Source: Motiliproteus sp. SC1-56 (GTDB taxonomy: Bacteria > Pseudomonadota > Gammaproteobacteria > Pseudomonadales > Balneatricaceae). From it: a stretch of 50,648 bases of DNA. The stretch covers positions 1 to 50,648 of the forward strand of contig NZ_JAEMGS010000021.1 of assembly GCF_017309075.1 (NCBI RefSeq), written 5' to 3'. Both the position numbers and the translations under genes were made by a program. This document shows positions 18,058 to 28,614 of this stretch, in pieces; position 1 is the first letter of the stretch; every line of letters begins with the position of its first letter. The notes below the pieces were generated by a model, which saw only the letters and a program-made list of their open reading frames with translations, was not told the DNA's origin and searched no databases.

Positions 18058-18894
18058 CTACCGATACAGATTCTCGTAGCAATACTGGGTCGCCTCCACG
18101 TAGCCGGCGACGCTACCGCAGTCAAAGCGCTGGCCCTGGAAGCGGTAGGCGATGACCTTGCCGGCCGCAGCCTGCTTCATCAATGCATCGGTGATCTGGA
18201 TCTCACCGCCCTTGCCCGGCTCGGTCTGCCCGATCAGGGCGTAGATATCGGGGGTGAGGATGTAGCGACCGATGATCGCCAGGTTGCTGGGCGCCTCGCT
18301 GGGATCGGGCTTTTCCACCATGTGGCTGACCCGGTAAACGCCTGGCTCCTCCTCGGTGCCGGCGATGACGCCGTACTTGTCCACCTGGTCTTGCGGCACC
18401 TCTTCGATGGCCACGATGCTGCACTGGTAGCGCTGGTAAAGGTCGACCATCTGCTTGAGAACCGAGGGTCCGCCGGGGTTGACGCACAGGTCATCGGGCA
18501 GCACCACGGCGAAAGGGGCCGGCCCCACGGCGGGCTCGCTGCAGCCGATGGCGTGGCCCAGGCCCCGGGCCTCTAGCTGGCGGATGGAGCTGAACGTGCA
18601 GCGATCCATCAGGCGGTTGACGCCGTCCAGCAGTCCCTCCTTGGCGCTGCCGGCAATGGACTGCTCCAGCTCCACGTTGCGGTCGAAGTGGTTCTCGATG
18701 GCCTGCTTGTGGCGTCCGTTAACGAAGCAGATACGGCTCAGCCCCGCCGCTTCGGCCTCTTCCACTCCGTACTGAATCAGCGGTTTGTCCACCACCGGCA
18801 ACATCTCCTTGGGTACCGCCTTGGTGGCGGGGAGAAAACGGGTGCCGAGGCCCGCAACGGGAAAGACGCAAGACTGCACAGGCTGTTGGGACAT
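18058..18894 (-). CDS. galU: UTP-glucose-1-phosphate uridylyltransferase
   Basis: Makes UDP-glucose from UTP and glucose-1-phosphate. 278 residues. The nucleotide-binding signature GLGTRFLPATKAVPKEML is at residues 15-32; VVLPDDL and EKPDPSEAPSNLAIIGRY follow as in bacterial GalU. It is the last gene of a leftward unit with pgi and the ugd homologue, 46 bases after the latter. UDP-glucose would feed GalE in this window and, in other bacteria, Ugd; here the adjacent Ugd lacks its catalytic residues. Confidence 0.96.
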   Translation of the reverse strand: MSQQPVQSCVFPVAGLGTRFLPATKAVPKEMLPVVDKPLIQYGVEEAEAAGLSRICFVNGRHKQAIENHFDRNVELEQSIAGSAKEGLLDGVNRLMDRCTFSSIRQLEARGLGHAIGCSEPAVGPAPFAVVLPDDLCVNPGGPSVLKQMVDLYQRYQCSIVAIEEVPQDQVDKYGVIAGTEEEPGVYRVSHMVEKPDPSEAPSNLAIIGRYILTPDIYALIGQTEPGKGGEIQITDALMKQAAAGKVIAYRFQGQRFDCGSVAGYVEATQYCYENLYR

Positions 18895-18940
18895 AAGTGA
18901 TTAATTCCTCTTGAAAAAAGCAGTGTCGCTAAAAAAACGT

Positions 18941-20254
18941 TTATACGAAGGCGGTGGAGCGCCCCACCCCGAAATAGGTAAAGCCCAGCTCCTTCATGAA
19001 TTCGGGGTTGTAAAGGTTGCGGCCATCAAAGATCAGCCGCGCCTTCATCAGCTCGCCCAAACGCTCGAAATCAGGGCTCCAGAACTCCTTCCACTCGGTG
19101 GCGATCATCAGGGCGTCGCTGCCCTCGGCGGCCTGGTAGAGAGAATCGCAGAGCACCAGGTCATCCCGGGGGCCGTAGTGGGCCTTAACCCGCTCCAGCG
19201 CCTTGGGGTCGTAGAGACGAACGGTGACGCCCTGGGCCCAGAGCGCTTCCATCAGCACCAGCGCGGGCGAGTTGTCGATGTGATCGGTGTTGGGCTTAAA
19301 GCTCGCCCCGAGCAGCGCCACGGTCTTGCCCCGCATGCGGGTTTGCCAGTGGGTCCAGGCCTTGCGAAACAGCACCTCTTTCTGCTGCTCGTTGGTGTCC
19401 AGCACGGTACGCAACAAAAAGGACTCCTCGACGTTCTCCTCCACGGTCGCGGCCAACTGCAACAGCTCCTCGGAAAACTTGAGCCCCCCGAAACCGCAGC
19501 CCGGGTAAATGTAGTCGTAGCCGATGCGCGGGTCGGAGCCCACCCCCTTGCGCACCTGCTCGATGTCCACCCCGATCTGATCGGCCAGGTTGGCCATCTC
19601 GTTCATAAAGCTGAGCTTGGTGGCGAGCATGCCGTTGATGGCGTACTTAGTAAACTCCGCCGCCTTGGTGGGCATGGTGAGTAGCCGCCCCTGATTGCGC
19701 AAAAAAGGCCGCAGCAGCTCCTGAACCAGTTGCAGTCCCCACTCCTCATCCGCTCCGAGCAGAATCCGCTGGGGTCGGGTAAAGCCCTGAATGGCTGCGC
19801 CTTCCTGTAAAAAGCTGGGCAGCACCAGCAGGTAGACATCGTTCAGATTCTCTTCGCCCTCGCGGGCGGCCAGCATCGCCTCCTTCAACCGCAACGCCGC
19901 CCCCATGGAAAAGGTACTCTGGTTGACCACGGTGATCGGATCGGGCCGGTGAGTGGCCAGGGCCACCAGCAGCTCCCGCCCCGTCTCGTAGTGATCCGAC
20001 GTCACCGCCAGCATATGCACCTGGCCGTGCTCAAAACCCCGCTCGCGATCCGCCGCGATACGCAGCCGCCCCGCCGCGAGCTCGCGCTGCAGCCGCTCCT
20101 TCAGGCCAGGCTCCTCGAAGCTGATGTCCGCGGCCCGCAGTCGCTCGATATCTTCCCCTTCACAAGCCACCAGCACCACGTCGTTGCCCACGTCCGCCAG
20201 CGCCACCCCGGTCACCAGCCCGATCAGCCCGCACCCGTATACCGATACTCGCAT
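18941..20254 (-). CDS. UDP-glucose dehydrogenase homologue lacking the catalytic cysteine
   Basis: 437 residues with the full UDP-glucose/GDP-mannose dehydrogenase layout: N-terminal Rossmann YGCGLIGLVTG, central helix FTKYAINGMLATKLSFMNE (Lys203 and Asn207 kept) and C-terminal LLGASFKPNTDHIDNSPA. The active-site loop reads PGCGFGGLKFSEE where the family has PGxGFGGSCFPKD: the nucleophilic Cys is Lys259, and the following Pro, Lys and Asp are also replaced. The usual PEFLREG is PSFLQEG, so the Glu is Ser147. I checked the DNA at 19460-19500 and see no frameshift. It may be a regulatory or structural relative rather than an active dehydrogenase. It is between pgi and galU, 12 bases after pgi. 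Confidence 0.85.
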   Translation of the reverse strand: MRVSVYGCGLIGLVTGVALADVGNDVVLVACEGEDIERLRAADISFEEPGLKERLQRELAAGRLRIAADRERGFEHGQVHMLAVTSDHYETGRELLVALATHRPDPITVVNQSTFSMGAALRLKEAMLAAREGEENLNDVYLLVLPSFLQEGAAIQGFTRPQRILLGADEEWGLQLVQELLRPFLRNQGRLLTMPTKAAEFTKYAINGMLATKLSFMNEMANLADQIGVDIEQVRKGVGSDPRIGYDYIYPGCGFGGLKFSEELLQLAATVEENVEESFLLRTVLDTNEQQKEVLFRKAWTHWQTRMRGKTVALLGASFKPNTDHIDNSPALVLMEALWAQGVTVRLYDPKALERVKAHYGPRDDLVLCDSLYQAAEGSDALMIATEWKEFWSPDFERLGELMKARLIFDGRNLYNPEFMKELGFTYFGVGRSTAFV

Positions 20255-20266
20255 TCGCCCGTCTCC

Positions 20267-21913
20267 TTAGCGCTGAACCCGCTGAATAAACGCCAGCAGG
20301 CCCCGGGTTGAACTGTCGTCGAAATCGCCCTCGCCCGCGGCGATGGCGCGGTGGGTCTCCTTGGCGATCTGCTTGCCCAGCTCCACCCCCCACTGGTCGA
20401 ACGGGTTGATCTCCCAGATCACCGACTGCACGAACACCTTGTGCTCGTAAAGGGCCACCAGCCCACCCAGAGTCGCGGGCGTCAGCTCCTTGATCAGCAG
20501 GGTGGTGGAGCACTGATTGCCCTCGTAATGCTGATCACTGCGGCGCCCCTCGCGCTCCTCCACCGGCAGCGCCTGGTCGCCGAACATGAGTACCCGGGAC
20601 TGGGCCAGGCAGTTGGCCAGGTTGAGCTGCTGCTGGGACTGGAGTTGGGCGCGGGTACCGGCGGCCGTACCGGCCCGGTAGCGACGCACCGGGGCGATAA
20701 AGTCGCAGCTGACCGGCTGGGTGCCCTGGTGCAGCAGCTGGTAGTAAGCATGCTGGGCGTTGGGCCCCACCTCGCCCCAGATGATGGGACAGGTGTCGTA
20801 GTCGACCCGCTCGCCGCCCCGGGTGACCGATTTGCCGTTGCTCTCCATTTCCAGCTGGGTCAAATAGTTAGGGAGAAACTTGAGGCGTCCATCGTAAGGC
20901 AGCACGGAGTGGCCCTTGACGCCGATAAAGTTCCCGGTCCAGACCCCCAACAGCGCCATGATCACCGGCAGGTTGCGCTCAAAGGGGGCTTCGCGAAAGT
21001 GCTGGTCGATAGCGTGGGCACCGGCCAGCAATTGGCGGAACCCGTCCATGCCAATCAGCAGGGCGATGGGCAGGCCAATGACCGACCAGAGAGAAAAGCG
21101 CCCGCCCACCCAGTCCCAGAACTGCAGTTGGTTACTGACGGGAATCCCCCATTCGCTCATCTTTTCAGGGCGTGCGGAGCAGCCGATAAAGTGCTGGCCG
21201 ATCAGGATCGACTCATCGCTGATCTTCTGCGCTAGCCAGCCCTTGGCGGTTTCGGCATTGCTCAGGGTATCGATGGTGGTAAAGGACTTGGAGGAGAGCA
21301 CGAACAGGGTGGTCTCGGGGTTGAGCCGCTTGAGCAGCTCCGCCAGCTGACTGCCGTCGATGGAGGAGACAAAATGCACCTGCAGGCCCCGGGCCCGCGG
21401 GTCCCGAAACTCCTCGAGGGCATGACAGGCCATAAAAGGCCCCAGGTCCGATCCGCCGACGCCCAGGTTGACCACATCGGTGATCGCCTTGCCGCTGTAC
21501 CCGCGCCAGTGGCCCGAGTGAATCTGCGCCACCATCTCGCCCATGCGGGCGAGGTTGCCATGGATCGCCTCGGCGATCGCCTCTCCAGCGAGTCTCGGGG
21601 TTCGCTCGGCCGGGGCGCGAAGGGCGGTGTGCAGGGCCGAGCGCTGCTCGGAGCTGTTAACCGGCGCGCCTTCGAAGAGCCTGTCGATCCAGTCCCTCAG
21701 CTGCTGTTGTTCCGCCAGGCGCAGCAGCAGCTGGAAGCTTTGCTCGGTAATCCTGTGCTTGGAGAAATCGAGCAGGTAGTCCTGCTCGCTGACCGAGAAA
21801 CGGTCGAAGCGGTCCGGGTCGGCGGAGAACAGCTGGTGCAGGTGCGCACCCTCGATCGCCTCCCGGTAGTGGCGCTCCAGCGCCTGCCAGGCCGGGCTCT
21901 GGCGTACCGACAT
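20267..21913 (-). CDS. pgi: Glucose-6-phosphate isomerase
   Basis: Interconverts glucose-6-phosphate and fructose-6-phosphate. 548 residues (E. coli 549). The PGI signatures NLGVGGSDLGP, the phosphate-binding SSKSFTT, GRFSLWSVIGLP and the catalytic Glu in GEVGPNAQHAYYQLLHQGT are all present, and the end region KQIAKE is conserved. ATG 21913 has AAGGA six bases upstream. It heads a leftward unit with the ugd homologue and galU, so the unit channels hexose phosphate toward UDP-glucose for surface sugars. Confidence 0.97.
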   Translation of the reverse strand: MSVRQSPAWQALERHYREAIEGAHLHQLFSADPDRFDRFSVSEQDYLLDFSKHRITEQSFQLLLRLAEQQQLRDWIDRLFEGAPVNSSEQRSALHTALRAPAERTPRLAGEAIAEAIHGNLARMGEMVAQIHSGHWRGYSGKAITDVVNLGVGGSDLGPFMACHALEEFRDPRARGLQVHFVSSIDGSQLAELLKRLNPETTLFVLSSKSFTTIDTLSNAETAKGWLAQKISDESILIGQHFIGCSARPEKMSEWGIPVSNQLQFWDWVGGRFSLWSVIGLPIALLIGMDGFRQLLAGAHAIDQHFREAPFERNLPVIMALLGVWTGNFIGVKGHSVLPYDGRLKFLPNYLTQLEMESNGKSVTRGGERVDYDTCPIIWGEVGPNAQHAYYQLLHQGTQPVSCDFIAPVRRYRAGTAAGTRAQLQSQQQLNLANCLAQSRVLMFGDQALPVEEREGRRSDQHYEGNQCSTTLLIKELTPATLGGLVALYEHKVFVQSVIWEINPFDQWGVELGKQIAKETHRAIAAGEGDFDDSSTRGLLAFIQRVQR

Positions 21914-22004
21914 ACTCTATCCTTATCTCAGAGGGCTCAAAATCGCTCTATATTAGCACAGGCCTTGCCTGATCTGTGTCGCAAACAACGAGGAGAGAGG
22001 CTTG

Positions 22005-22583
22005 ATGAGCAACCGTCCGGGACGCGTTTTGAGCGCCCTGCTGCTGGCCTGCCTGGGACTGGCGAGCGCGGGACCCGCCGATGCGTCCGGGGCGCTGCTC
22101 CACTTGGGCCAGAGCCTGGACCGGGACGCGAATTTCTACCGGCTGGCCTTTCGCCACCCCTGGGAGCGACGCTGGTTTACCGCCGGCAACTGGTTTCTGG
22201 CGGCCCGCTTCGAGCTTGCTTTTATTCATGTCGAAACCAACCACAAGGCGCTGCCCAGTCCCGGCTCGGCCGAACACCTGGAGGCGCTGGCCCTGACCCC
22301 GTTGCTGCGCTACCAGCGCCGCCCCTATGCCAACGGCCTGGCGCCCTTCGTGGAGCTGGGCATCGGCTTCAGCTACTTCAGCGAAGAACAGCTCGAGGAC
22401 GATACCCATAGCGGGAAGAACTTCGGCGGCCATTTTCAGTTCGAAGACAAGCTGGCGGCGGGCGTGAGAGCCGGGAAGCACCTGGAGGCCGCCATCGGTT
22501 TTTTCCACTACTCCAACGCCGACACCAACCCACCCAACGAAGGCTTTGACGCCTGGAGCCTGAGCCTGGGTTACCGGTTTTAG
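22005..22583 (+). CDS. pagL: PagL-type lipid A 3-O-deacylase
   Basis: 192 residues. A signal peptide (residues 1 to about 28, ending GPADA) is followed by alternating strands expected of an eight-stranded outer membrane barrel and a terminal Phe (LGYRF). The PagL active-site stretch is FFHYSNADTNPPNEGFD with His168 and Ser170; counting as in Pseudomonas PagL, the acid of the triad would be Asp182 instead of Glu. It removes the 3-linked acyl chain from lipid A. ATG 22005 has AGGAGAG upstream. It is divergent from pgi with a 91-base gap. Confidence 0.82.
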   Translation: MSNRPGRVLSALLLACLGLASAGPADASGALLHLGQSLDRDANFYRLAFRHPWERRWFTAGNWFLAARFELAFIHVETNHKALPSPGSAEHLEALALTPLLRYQRRPYANGLAPFVELGIGFSYFSEEQLEDDTHSGKNFGGHFQFEDKLAAGVRAGKHLEAAIGFFHYSNADTNPPNEGFDAWSLSLGYRF

Positions 22584-22632
22584 GGAGAGGCACGCCACTA
22601 CCTCCCCCCCGGCGCAGAATTAGCCCTGCGCC

Positions 22633-24369
22633 TTACATCCGCTCCATCACCTCGATGCCCAACAGATCCAACCCCTGGGCCAGGGTGCGGGCCACCGCCT
22701 GGCACAGCAGCAGCCGGCTCTCGCGCTGCAGCGGCTCGACGTCCGAGCGCAGAATCGGGCACGCCTCGTAGAACTTCATGTAGAGGCTGGCGAGCTCGTA
22801 GAGGTAGTTGCAGAGCAGGTGCGGATAAGCCTCCGCCGCTACCAGATCCACGGTCTCGTTGAACTGCAGCAGTTTCAGGGCCAGGGCTTTCTCCTGCTCG
22901 GCCTCCAGGCGAATGTCGCCCGCAAGCTCCGTGGGATCGACGCCCGCCTTGGCAAAAATGCTCTGAATCCGGGTGTAGGCGTATTGCAGGTAAGGGGCGG
23001 TATTGCCCTCAAAGCTCAGCATCGCCTCCCAGCTAAAGATGTAATCGTTGGTACGGGTCTTGGCCAGGTCCGCGTACTTGACCGCGCCAATACCGATCTT
23101 ACGAGCCACCTCCGCCTGCTTGTCAGCGGACAGGTCGGAGCCCTTCTCCTGCAGCAGGCGCGCAGCGCGCTCCACCGCCTCGTCCAGCAGTTCGCTCAGT
23201 TTCACGGTGCCGCCGCTGCGGGTTTTGAACGGTTTGCCGTCCTCACCCATCATGGTGCCGAAGGGGTGGTGCTCAAGGGAGCAGTGCTCGGTGGCGAAGC
23301 CCGCGCGACGGCTGAGGGCGAAAACCTGCTTCATGTGCAGGGACTGGCGCGCATCAATAAAGTAGAGCACCCGGTCCGCGTGCAGATCATGGCAGCGATG
23401 GCGCACGGCGGCCAGGTCCGTGGTGGCGTAGAGGTACCCGCCGCCTGACTTCTGCACGATGATGGGGGTGACATTGCCCTTCTTGTCCGCCAGCTCGTCG
23501 AGGAACACCGCCTGGGCGCCCAGGTCTTCCACGGCCAGGTCCTGCTGCTGCAGGGACTCGACAATCCCGGGCAGATCCTCGTTGTAGGCGCTCTCGGCCT
23601 TGATGTCCTTGTGGCTCAGGGTGACGTTGAGCTTCTGATAAATCTCCTCGGAATGGGCCACGGAGATATCGATGAACTGCTGCCAGAGGGCGGTGCAGTG
23701 GGGGTCGCCCGACTGCAGCTTGACCACGTTGGCCCGGGCCCGGTCGGCAAACCCTTCTTCCTCGTCGAAGCGCTGCTTGGATTCGCGGTAGAACTGCTCC
23801 AAATCGCTCAGGGCCACCGCCGCATCGGTCTCTTCACGGCGGTCTTCCAGGTGGGTAATCAGCATCCCGAACTGGGTACCCCAGTCGCCCACGTGGTTCT
23901 GGCGGATAACATCGTGTTCCTGGGCTTCCAGCACCCGGGCCAGGGCGTCACCGATAATGGTGGAGCGCAGGTGCCCCACGTGCATCTCCTTGGCCAAGTT
24001 AGGCGAGGAGTAGTCCACCACCACGGTCTGTTTCTCGGGCGCCGGGTCCAGCAGACCGGAAGCCGCCACCACCGTCTCTTCCACCTGCCGTCCCAACCAG
24101 GTCGGATCAAGGTGAATATTGATAAAGCCGGGACCTGCAATCTCCAGCTTCTCGGCCACCCCGCCCAGCTCCAGCGCGTCGACGATCTTCGCCGCCAGCT
24201 CGCGGGGATTGGCTTTCAGCCGCTTGGCCGCGCCCATGGCGCAGTTGGCCTGATAGTCACCGAACTGGGGCCCCTTGCTGGGCGCCACCATGGGGGGCAG
24301 TTCCTCGGGCAGGCCCGCGGCGGTCATGGCCGCGCGGACGCGACCGGAAAGAAATTCACGAATTTTCAT
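22633..24369 (-). CDS. argS: Arginyl-tRNA synthetase
   Basis: Charges tRNA-Arg. 578 residues (E. coli 577). The class I HIGH motif appears as [12 protein letters not shown], the N-terminal additional domain begins [15 protein letters not shown], and the C-terminal anticodon-binding domain ends [10 protein letters not shown] as is typical. The KMSKS loop is degenerate ([10 protein letters not shown]), as in most bacterial ArgS. I start at ATG 24369 by family length; no strong ribosome site is visible, and the frame is open further upstream without similarity. It lies downstream of purL on the same strand, with a palindromic repeat between them. Confidence 0.97.
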   Translation of the reverse strand: MKIREFLSGRVRAAMTAAGLPEELPPMVAPSKGPQFGDYQANCAMGAAKRLKANPRELAAKIVDALELGGVAEKLEIAGPGFINIHLDPTWLGRQVEETVVAASGLLDPAPEKQTVVVDYSSPNLAKEMHVGHLRSTIIGDALARVLEAQEHDVIRQNHVGDWGTQFGMLITHLEDRREETDAAVALSDLEQFYRESKQRFDEEEGFADRARANVVKLQSGDPHCTALWQQFIDISVAHSEEIYQKLNVTLSHKDIKAESAYNEDLPGIVESLQQQDLAVEDLGAQAVFLDELADKKGNVTPIIVQKSGGGYLYATTDLAAVRHRCHDLHADRVLYFIDARQSLHMKQVFALSRRAGFATEHCSLEHHPFGTMMGEDGKPFKTRSGGTVKLSELLDEAVERAARLLQEKGSDLSADKQAEVARKIGIGAVKYADLAKTRTNDYIFSWEAMLSFEGNTAPYLQYAYTRIQSIFAKAGVDPTELAGDIRLEAEQEKALALKLLQFNETVDLVAAEAYPHLLCNYLYELASLYMKFYEACPILRSDVEPLQRESRLLLCQAVARTLAQGLDLLGIEVMERM

Positions 24370-24470
24370 AGAGTCACGCTTGTCAGAAATAGTGTCACGC
24401 TGTTCAGAAACGGATACCCCGGCCTCGGCCGGGGTTGGATTAAATCTTCGAGTGGCGGCGGGGCTTACCA

Positions 24471-24574
24471 CCCCCTCATCCCAACCTTCTCCCCCGAGGG
24501 GAGAAGGGGCAGAGCGTGCCGAACCGACCCATGCTCGCCCCCTCTCCCCTTGGGAGAGGGCTGGGGTGAGGGGC
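24471..24574. repeat. REP/BIME-like compound palindrome between purL and argS
   Basis: Two perfect 9-bp hairpins lie head to tail: CTTCTCCCC / GGGGAGAAG (24486-24506) and CCCTCTCCC / GGGAGAGGG (24540-24560). They are framed by outer arms CCCCTCATCCCA (24472-24483) and TGGGGTGAGGGG (24562-24573), complementary at all but one base. Elements of this sort recur in intergenic regions of many proteobacteria. It could stabilise or attenuate the purL transcript. Confidence 0.8.
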
Positions 24575-24584
24575 TAACTGAAGC

Positions 24585-27500
24585 CTACCCCACCCAGACC
24601 CGGGCGTTACGGAACATGCGCAGCCAGGCGCCGTCCTCCTGCCAGTCGGCGGGGGCCCAAGAGTTCTGCACCGCGCGGAACACCCGCTCCGGGTGCGGCA
24701 TCATGATGGTGACGCGCCCGTCCGGGGTTGTGATCCCGGTGATCCCCGCCGGTGAGCCGTTGGGGTTGGCCGGATACGCCTCGGTCACCTGGCCGTGGTT
24801 GTCCACGTAACGCAGGGCCACGTTGCCGGTTCCCTGCAACTCGCTCAGGTGGTCAGCGCTCCTAAACTCGGCATGCCCTTCACCGTGTGCCACGGCGATG
24901 GGCATGCGCGAACCGGCCATGCCGCTGAGCAGGATAGAGGGGCTCTGCTGCACCTCCACCATGGCCACCCGCGCTTCGAACTGCTCGGAGCGATTGCGCA
25001 CGAAATGAGGCCAGAGCTCGGCGCCGGGGATCAGCTCATGCAGGTTAGAGAGCATCTGACAGCCATTACACACGCCGAGGGCAAAGCTATCCTCGCGGTT
25101 AAAGAAGGCCTGAAACTGCTCCCGGGCGCGGGCGTTGAACAGAATCGACTTGGCCCAGCCCTCGCCGGCCCCCAGCACGTCGCCGTAGGAGAAGCCGCCG
25201 CAGGCCACCAGCCCCTTGAACCGGTCAAGATCGACGCGGCCGGCCAGGATGTCGCTCATGTGCACATCCACGGCAGCAAAGCCGGCGCGGTCAAAGGCCG
25301 CGGCCATCTCGATCTGACCGTTCACCCCCTGCTCGCGCAGCACCGCGATCTGCGGACGCACGCCGGTGGCGATCATGGGCGCCGCCACGTCCTCGTTGAT
25401 ATCGAAGGTCAACTCCGCGTGCAGGCCGGGGTTGTCGGCCTCCAGCAGGCCGTCAAATTCTTCCCTGGCGCAGTCGGCGTTGTCACGCAGCGCCTGGATC
25501 TCGTAACTGGTCTGGGCCCACCAGCGCTGCAGCTGGACCCGGGACTCGCTGTAGATCTCCTCGTCGTCGAAGCAGATATTGATGCGATCGTCATCGTTGA
25601 GGCTGCCGACCACCAGGGCGCAGTCGCCAAGGCCCGCCGCGTTCAACTCGGTCAACACCTGCTCGGTGTGCTCGCGCTTGACCTGGACCACTGCCCCCAG
25701 TTCCTCGCTGAACAGGGCGCCGGCGAACTCGCCGGGTGCGGTCGCCAGCAGATCGAGGTCGATATCGATACCGGTGCGCCCGGCAAAAGCCATTTCGGCC
25801 AGGGTGACGAACAGGCCGCCATCGCTACGGTCGTGGTAGGCCAGCAGCAGCTCCTGCTGGTTGAGCTCCTGAATGGCGGCAAAGAAGGTCTTGAGCTGGG
25901 CCGGGTCGTCGACGTCCGCCACGTCCTGCCCCACCTGGTTGTAAACCTGGGCCAGGGCGGAAAGGCCGAGGCGGTTCTTGCCGTTCCCCAGGTCCAGCAG
26001 GATCAGGTCGGTCTCGCCGGCATCAGTGCGCAGCTGCGGGGTCAGGGTCTTGCGGGCGTCCAGCACCGGAGCAAAGCCGGAGATGATCAGGGAGAGGGGC
26101 GCGGTGACGCTCTTCTCCTGGCCGTCATCCTGCCACACGGTACGCATGGACATGGAGTCCTTGCCCACGGGGATGGTGATGCCCAGCTCAGGACACAGCT
26201 CCATGCCCACCGCCTTGACGGTGTCGTAGAGTTTCTCGTCCTCGCCCGGGTGGCCGGCGGCGCACATCCAGTTGGCGGAGAGCTTGATATCGTGCAGCGC
26301 GCCGATACGGGCCGCGGCCAGGTTGGTGAGGGTTTCACCGATCGCCATGCGACCGGAGGCCGGCGCGTTCACCAAGGCGGTGGGCGTACGCTCGCCCATC
26401 GCCATGGCTTCACCCTTGTAGGTGTCGTAGGCGGCGGTGGTGACGGCGCAGTCGGCCACTGGCACCTGCCAGGGGCCGACCATCTGGTCGCGGGCCACTT
26501 GCCCTGTGATGGAGCGGTCGCCAATGGTGATCAGAAAGCTCTTGCTGGCGACGCTGGGCAGCTTCAGTACCCGCTCGGCGGCATCCCCCAGGTCAATCGC
26601 GGTGGCGTCGAATTCAGGCACCTCATAGCTGATGCGCTCAACGGAACGGTGCATTTTCGGCGGCTTGCCGAACAGCACGCTCATGGGCAGGTCCACGGGC
26701 TTGTTCTCGAAGAGGCGGTCGCCCAGGGTCAGGTGGTGCTCCTCGGTAGCGGTGCCCACCACGGCGTAGGGGCAGCGCTCGCGGGCGCAGATGTCCTCAA
26801 AGCGCGCCATGTCCGAGGGCTTGACCGCCAGCACGTAGCGTTCCTGGGCCTCGTTACACCAGATTTCCAGGGGCGACATGCCCGGCTCGTCGTTGTTCAC
26901 TTCACGCAGTTCGAAGTCGCCGCCGCGGCCGCCGTCTTTGACCAGCTCGGGAAAGGCGTTGGAGAGGCCGCCGGCTCCGACATCGTGAATAAAGGCGATG
27001 GGGTTGGTCTCTCCCAGTTGCCAGCAGGCGTCAATCACCTCCTGGCAGCGGCGCTCCAGCTCGGGGTTGTCCCGCTGCACGGAGGCAAAATCCAGATCCG
27101 CCGAGGAGGCGCCGGAGGACATGGAAGAGGCGGCACCGCCGCCGAGGCCGATCAGCATGGCCGGGCCGCCCAGGCAGATCAGTTTGGCGCCCACCTCGAT
27201 CTCGCCCTTCTGCACGTGGCTGTCGCGAATGTTGCCCATGCCGCCGGCGATCATGATCGGCTTGTGGTAGCCGCGCACCTCTTCGCCGTTGGCGCCGTTG
27301 ACCGGCTGCTCAAAGGTACGGAAGTAGCCGGTCAGGTTGGGGCGGCCGAATTCGTTGTTGAAGGCGGCGCCACCGATGGGCCCCTCGATCATGATGTCCA
27401 GGGCGGAGACGATGCGCCCGGGTTTGCCGTAGTCGGACTCCCAGGGCTGTTCAAAGCCGGGAATCTTGAGATCGGAGACGGTAAAGCCGGTCAGGCCCGC

Positions 27501-28487
27501 CTTGGGCTTGCCCCCGCGCCCGGTCGCGCCTTCGTCGCGGATCTCGCCGCCGGAGCCGGTAGCCGCCCCGGAATGGGGGGCGATGGCGGTCGGGTGGTTG
27601 TGGGTCTCCACCTTCATCAGGATCTGGATCGCTTCCTGGCTGTAGCCGTACTCGCGGCTATCGGGGTCGGGGAAGAAACGTCCGGCCTCGCTGCCCTCGA
27701 CCACCGCGGCGTTGTCGGCGTAAGCCGAGAGCACGTTTTCACCGCCCAGCTGGTGGGTGTTCTTGATCATCGCAAACAGCGACTTCTCCTGGGCTTCGCC
27801 GTCGATGTCCCAGGAGGCGTTGAAGATCTTGTGGCGACAGTGTTCGGAGTTGGCCTGGGCGAACATCATCAGCTCGACATCGGCGGGGTTGCGTCCCAGC
27901 TCGGTGAAGCTCTGCACCAGGTAGTCGATCTCGTCCTCGGCCAGGGCCAGGCCCAGTTCCCGGTTGGCGGTTTCCAGGGCCGCGCGCCCCCCGCCCAGAA
28001 TATCCACCCGCTGCATCGGCCGGGGCTCGGCGTGGCTGAACAGCTGCGCCGCCGCGTCCATCTCCGGGAACACAGCCTCCACCATGCGATCGTGCAGCAG
28101 CGCCTGCACCGCCTCTCGGTCCGCCTCGCTCAGTTCGCTCGACGCCTTGACGTAGTAGGCGATGCCCCGCTCCAGCCGCACGATATCCGCCAGGCCGCAA
28201 TTATGGGCAATATCGGTCGCCTTACTAGACCAGGGGGAAATGGTACCGGGGCGCGGCACCACCAGGAAAAGCTCCCCGTCGAGGGGCTCCACTGCCGCCT
28301 TGGGACCGTACTTGAGAATCGTTTCCAGTACCGATTGATCCTGATCAGGGAAGGGTTCGCGGACCTCAGCAAAGTGCATGTATTCAGCATATAATGCCGA
28401 AACTGCAGGGACCCGGGAGCGGAGTTTCTGCAGTAGTTTTTGGCGACGGAAGGGGGACAGGGCAGGAGCGCCACGCAACTTGAGCAT
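24585..28487 (-). CDS. purL: Phosphoribosylformylglycinamidine synthase
   Basis: Fourth step of purine synthesis: FGAR plus glutamine and ATP to FGAM. 1300 residues (E. coli 1295), the large single-chain form. Visible are the N-terminal domain with AEYMHF, the first AIRS-like half with [22 protein letters not shown], the second half with [11 protein letters not shown], and a C-terminal class I glutaminase ([18 protein letters not shown], nucleophile Cys in GVCNGCQM, and the PHPERVFR end). I start at ATG 28487 ([11 protein letters not shown]). A TACAAT box at 28559-28554 could be the -10 of its promoter. It is divergent from mltF, as in E. coli. Confidence 0.98.
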   Translation of the reverse strand: MLKLRGAPALSPFRRQKLLQKLRSRVPAVSALYAEYMHFAEVREPFPDQDQSVLETILKYGPKAAVEPLDGELFLVVPRPGTISPWSSKATDIAHNCGLADIVRLERGIAYYVKASSELSEADREAVQALLHDRMVEAVFPEMDAAAQLFSHAEPRPMQRVDILGGGRAALETANRELGLALAEDEIDYLVQSFTELGRNPADVELMMFAQANSEHCRHKIFNASWDIDGEAQEKSLFAMIKNTHQLGGENVLSAYADNAAVVEGSEAGRFFPDPDSREYGYSQEAIQILMKVETHNHPTAIAPHSGAATGSGGEIRDEGATGRGGKPKAGLTGFTVSDLKIPGFEQPWESDYGKPGRIVSALDIMIEGPIGGAAFNNEFGRPNLTGYFRTFEQPVNGANGEEVRGYHKPIMIAGGMGNIRDSHVQKGEIEVGAKLICLGGPAMLIGLGGGAASSMSSGASSADLDFASVQRDNPELERRCQEVIDACWQLGETNPIAFIHDVGAGGLSNAFPELVKDGGRGGDFELREVNNDEPGMSPLEIWCNEAQERYVLAVKPSDMARFEDICARERCPYAVVGTATEEHHLTLGDRLFENKPVDLPMSVLFGKPPKMHRSVERISYEVPEFDATAIDLGDAAERVLKLPSVASKSFLITIGDRSITGQVARDQMVGPWQVPVADCAVTTAAYDTYKGEAMAMGERTPTALVNAPASGRMAIGETLTNLAAARIGALHDIKLSANWMCAAGHPGEDEKLYDTVKAVGMELCPELGITIPVGKDSMSMRTVWQDDGQEKSVTAPLSLIISGFAPVLDARKTLTPQLRTDAGETDLILLDLGNGKNRLGLSALAQVYNQVGQDVADVDDPAQLKTFFAAIQELNQQELLLAYHDRSDGGLFVTLAEMAFAGRTGIDIDLDLLATAPGEFAGALFSEELGAVVQVKREHTEQVLTELNAAGLGDCALVVGSLNDDDRINICFDDEEIYSESRVQLQRWWAQTSYEIQALRDNADCAREEFDGLLEADNPGLHAELTFDINEDVAAPMIATGVRPQIAVLREQGVNGQIEMAAAFDRAGFAAVDVHMSDILAGRVDLDRFKGLVACGGFSYGDVLGAGEGWAKSILFNARAREQFQAFFNREDSFALGVCNGCQMLSNLHELIPGAELWPHFVRNRSEQFEARVAMVEVQQSPSILLSGMAGSRMPIAVAHGEGHAEFRSADHLSELQGTGNVALRYVDNHGQVTEAYPANPNGSPAGITGITTPDGRVTIMMPHPERVFRAVQNSWAPADWQEDGAWLRMFRNARVWVG

Positions 28488-28614
28488 GTGGTTATCGGGC
28501 CTCTCGAAAGCAGTACCGGAGTATGGGATCGGGCTTGAAAAAAGAAAGCGCAAATTGTACTGGAATCAGCTCGGGGTTACCACGCCCCCAGCGCCTTGAT
28601 TGGCGGGGCGGCCG

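Noticed and set aside
24795-28394. A 1,199-codon open frame antisense to purL
   Set aside because: Long antisense frames are expected opposite GC-rich genes with biased third positions; it has no ribosome site or family similarity, and purL is certain.
28548-28566. PurR operator before purL
   Set aside because: Only the half-site CGCAAA matches; about half of the 16-base consensus fits, too weak to report.
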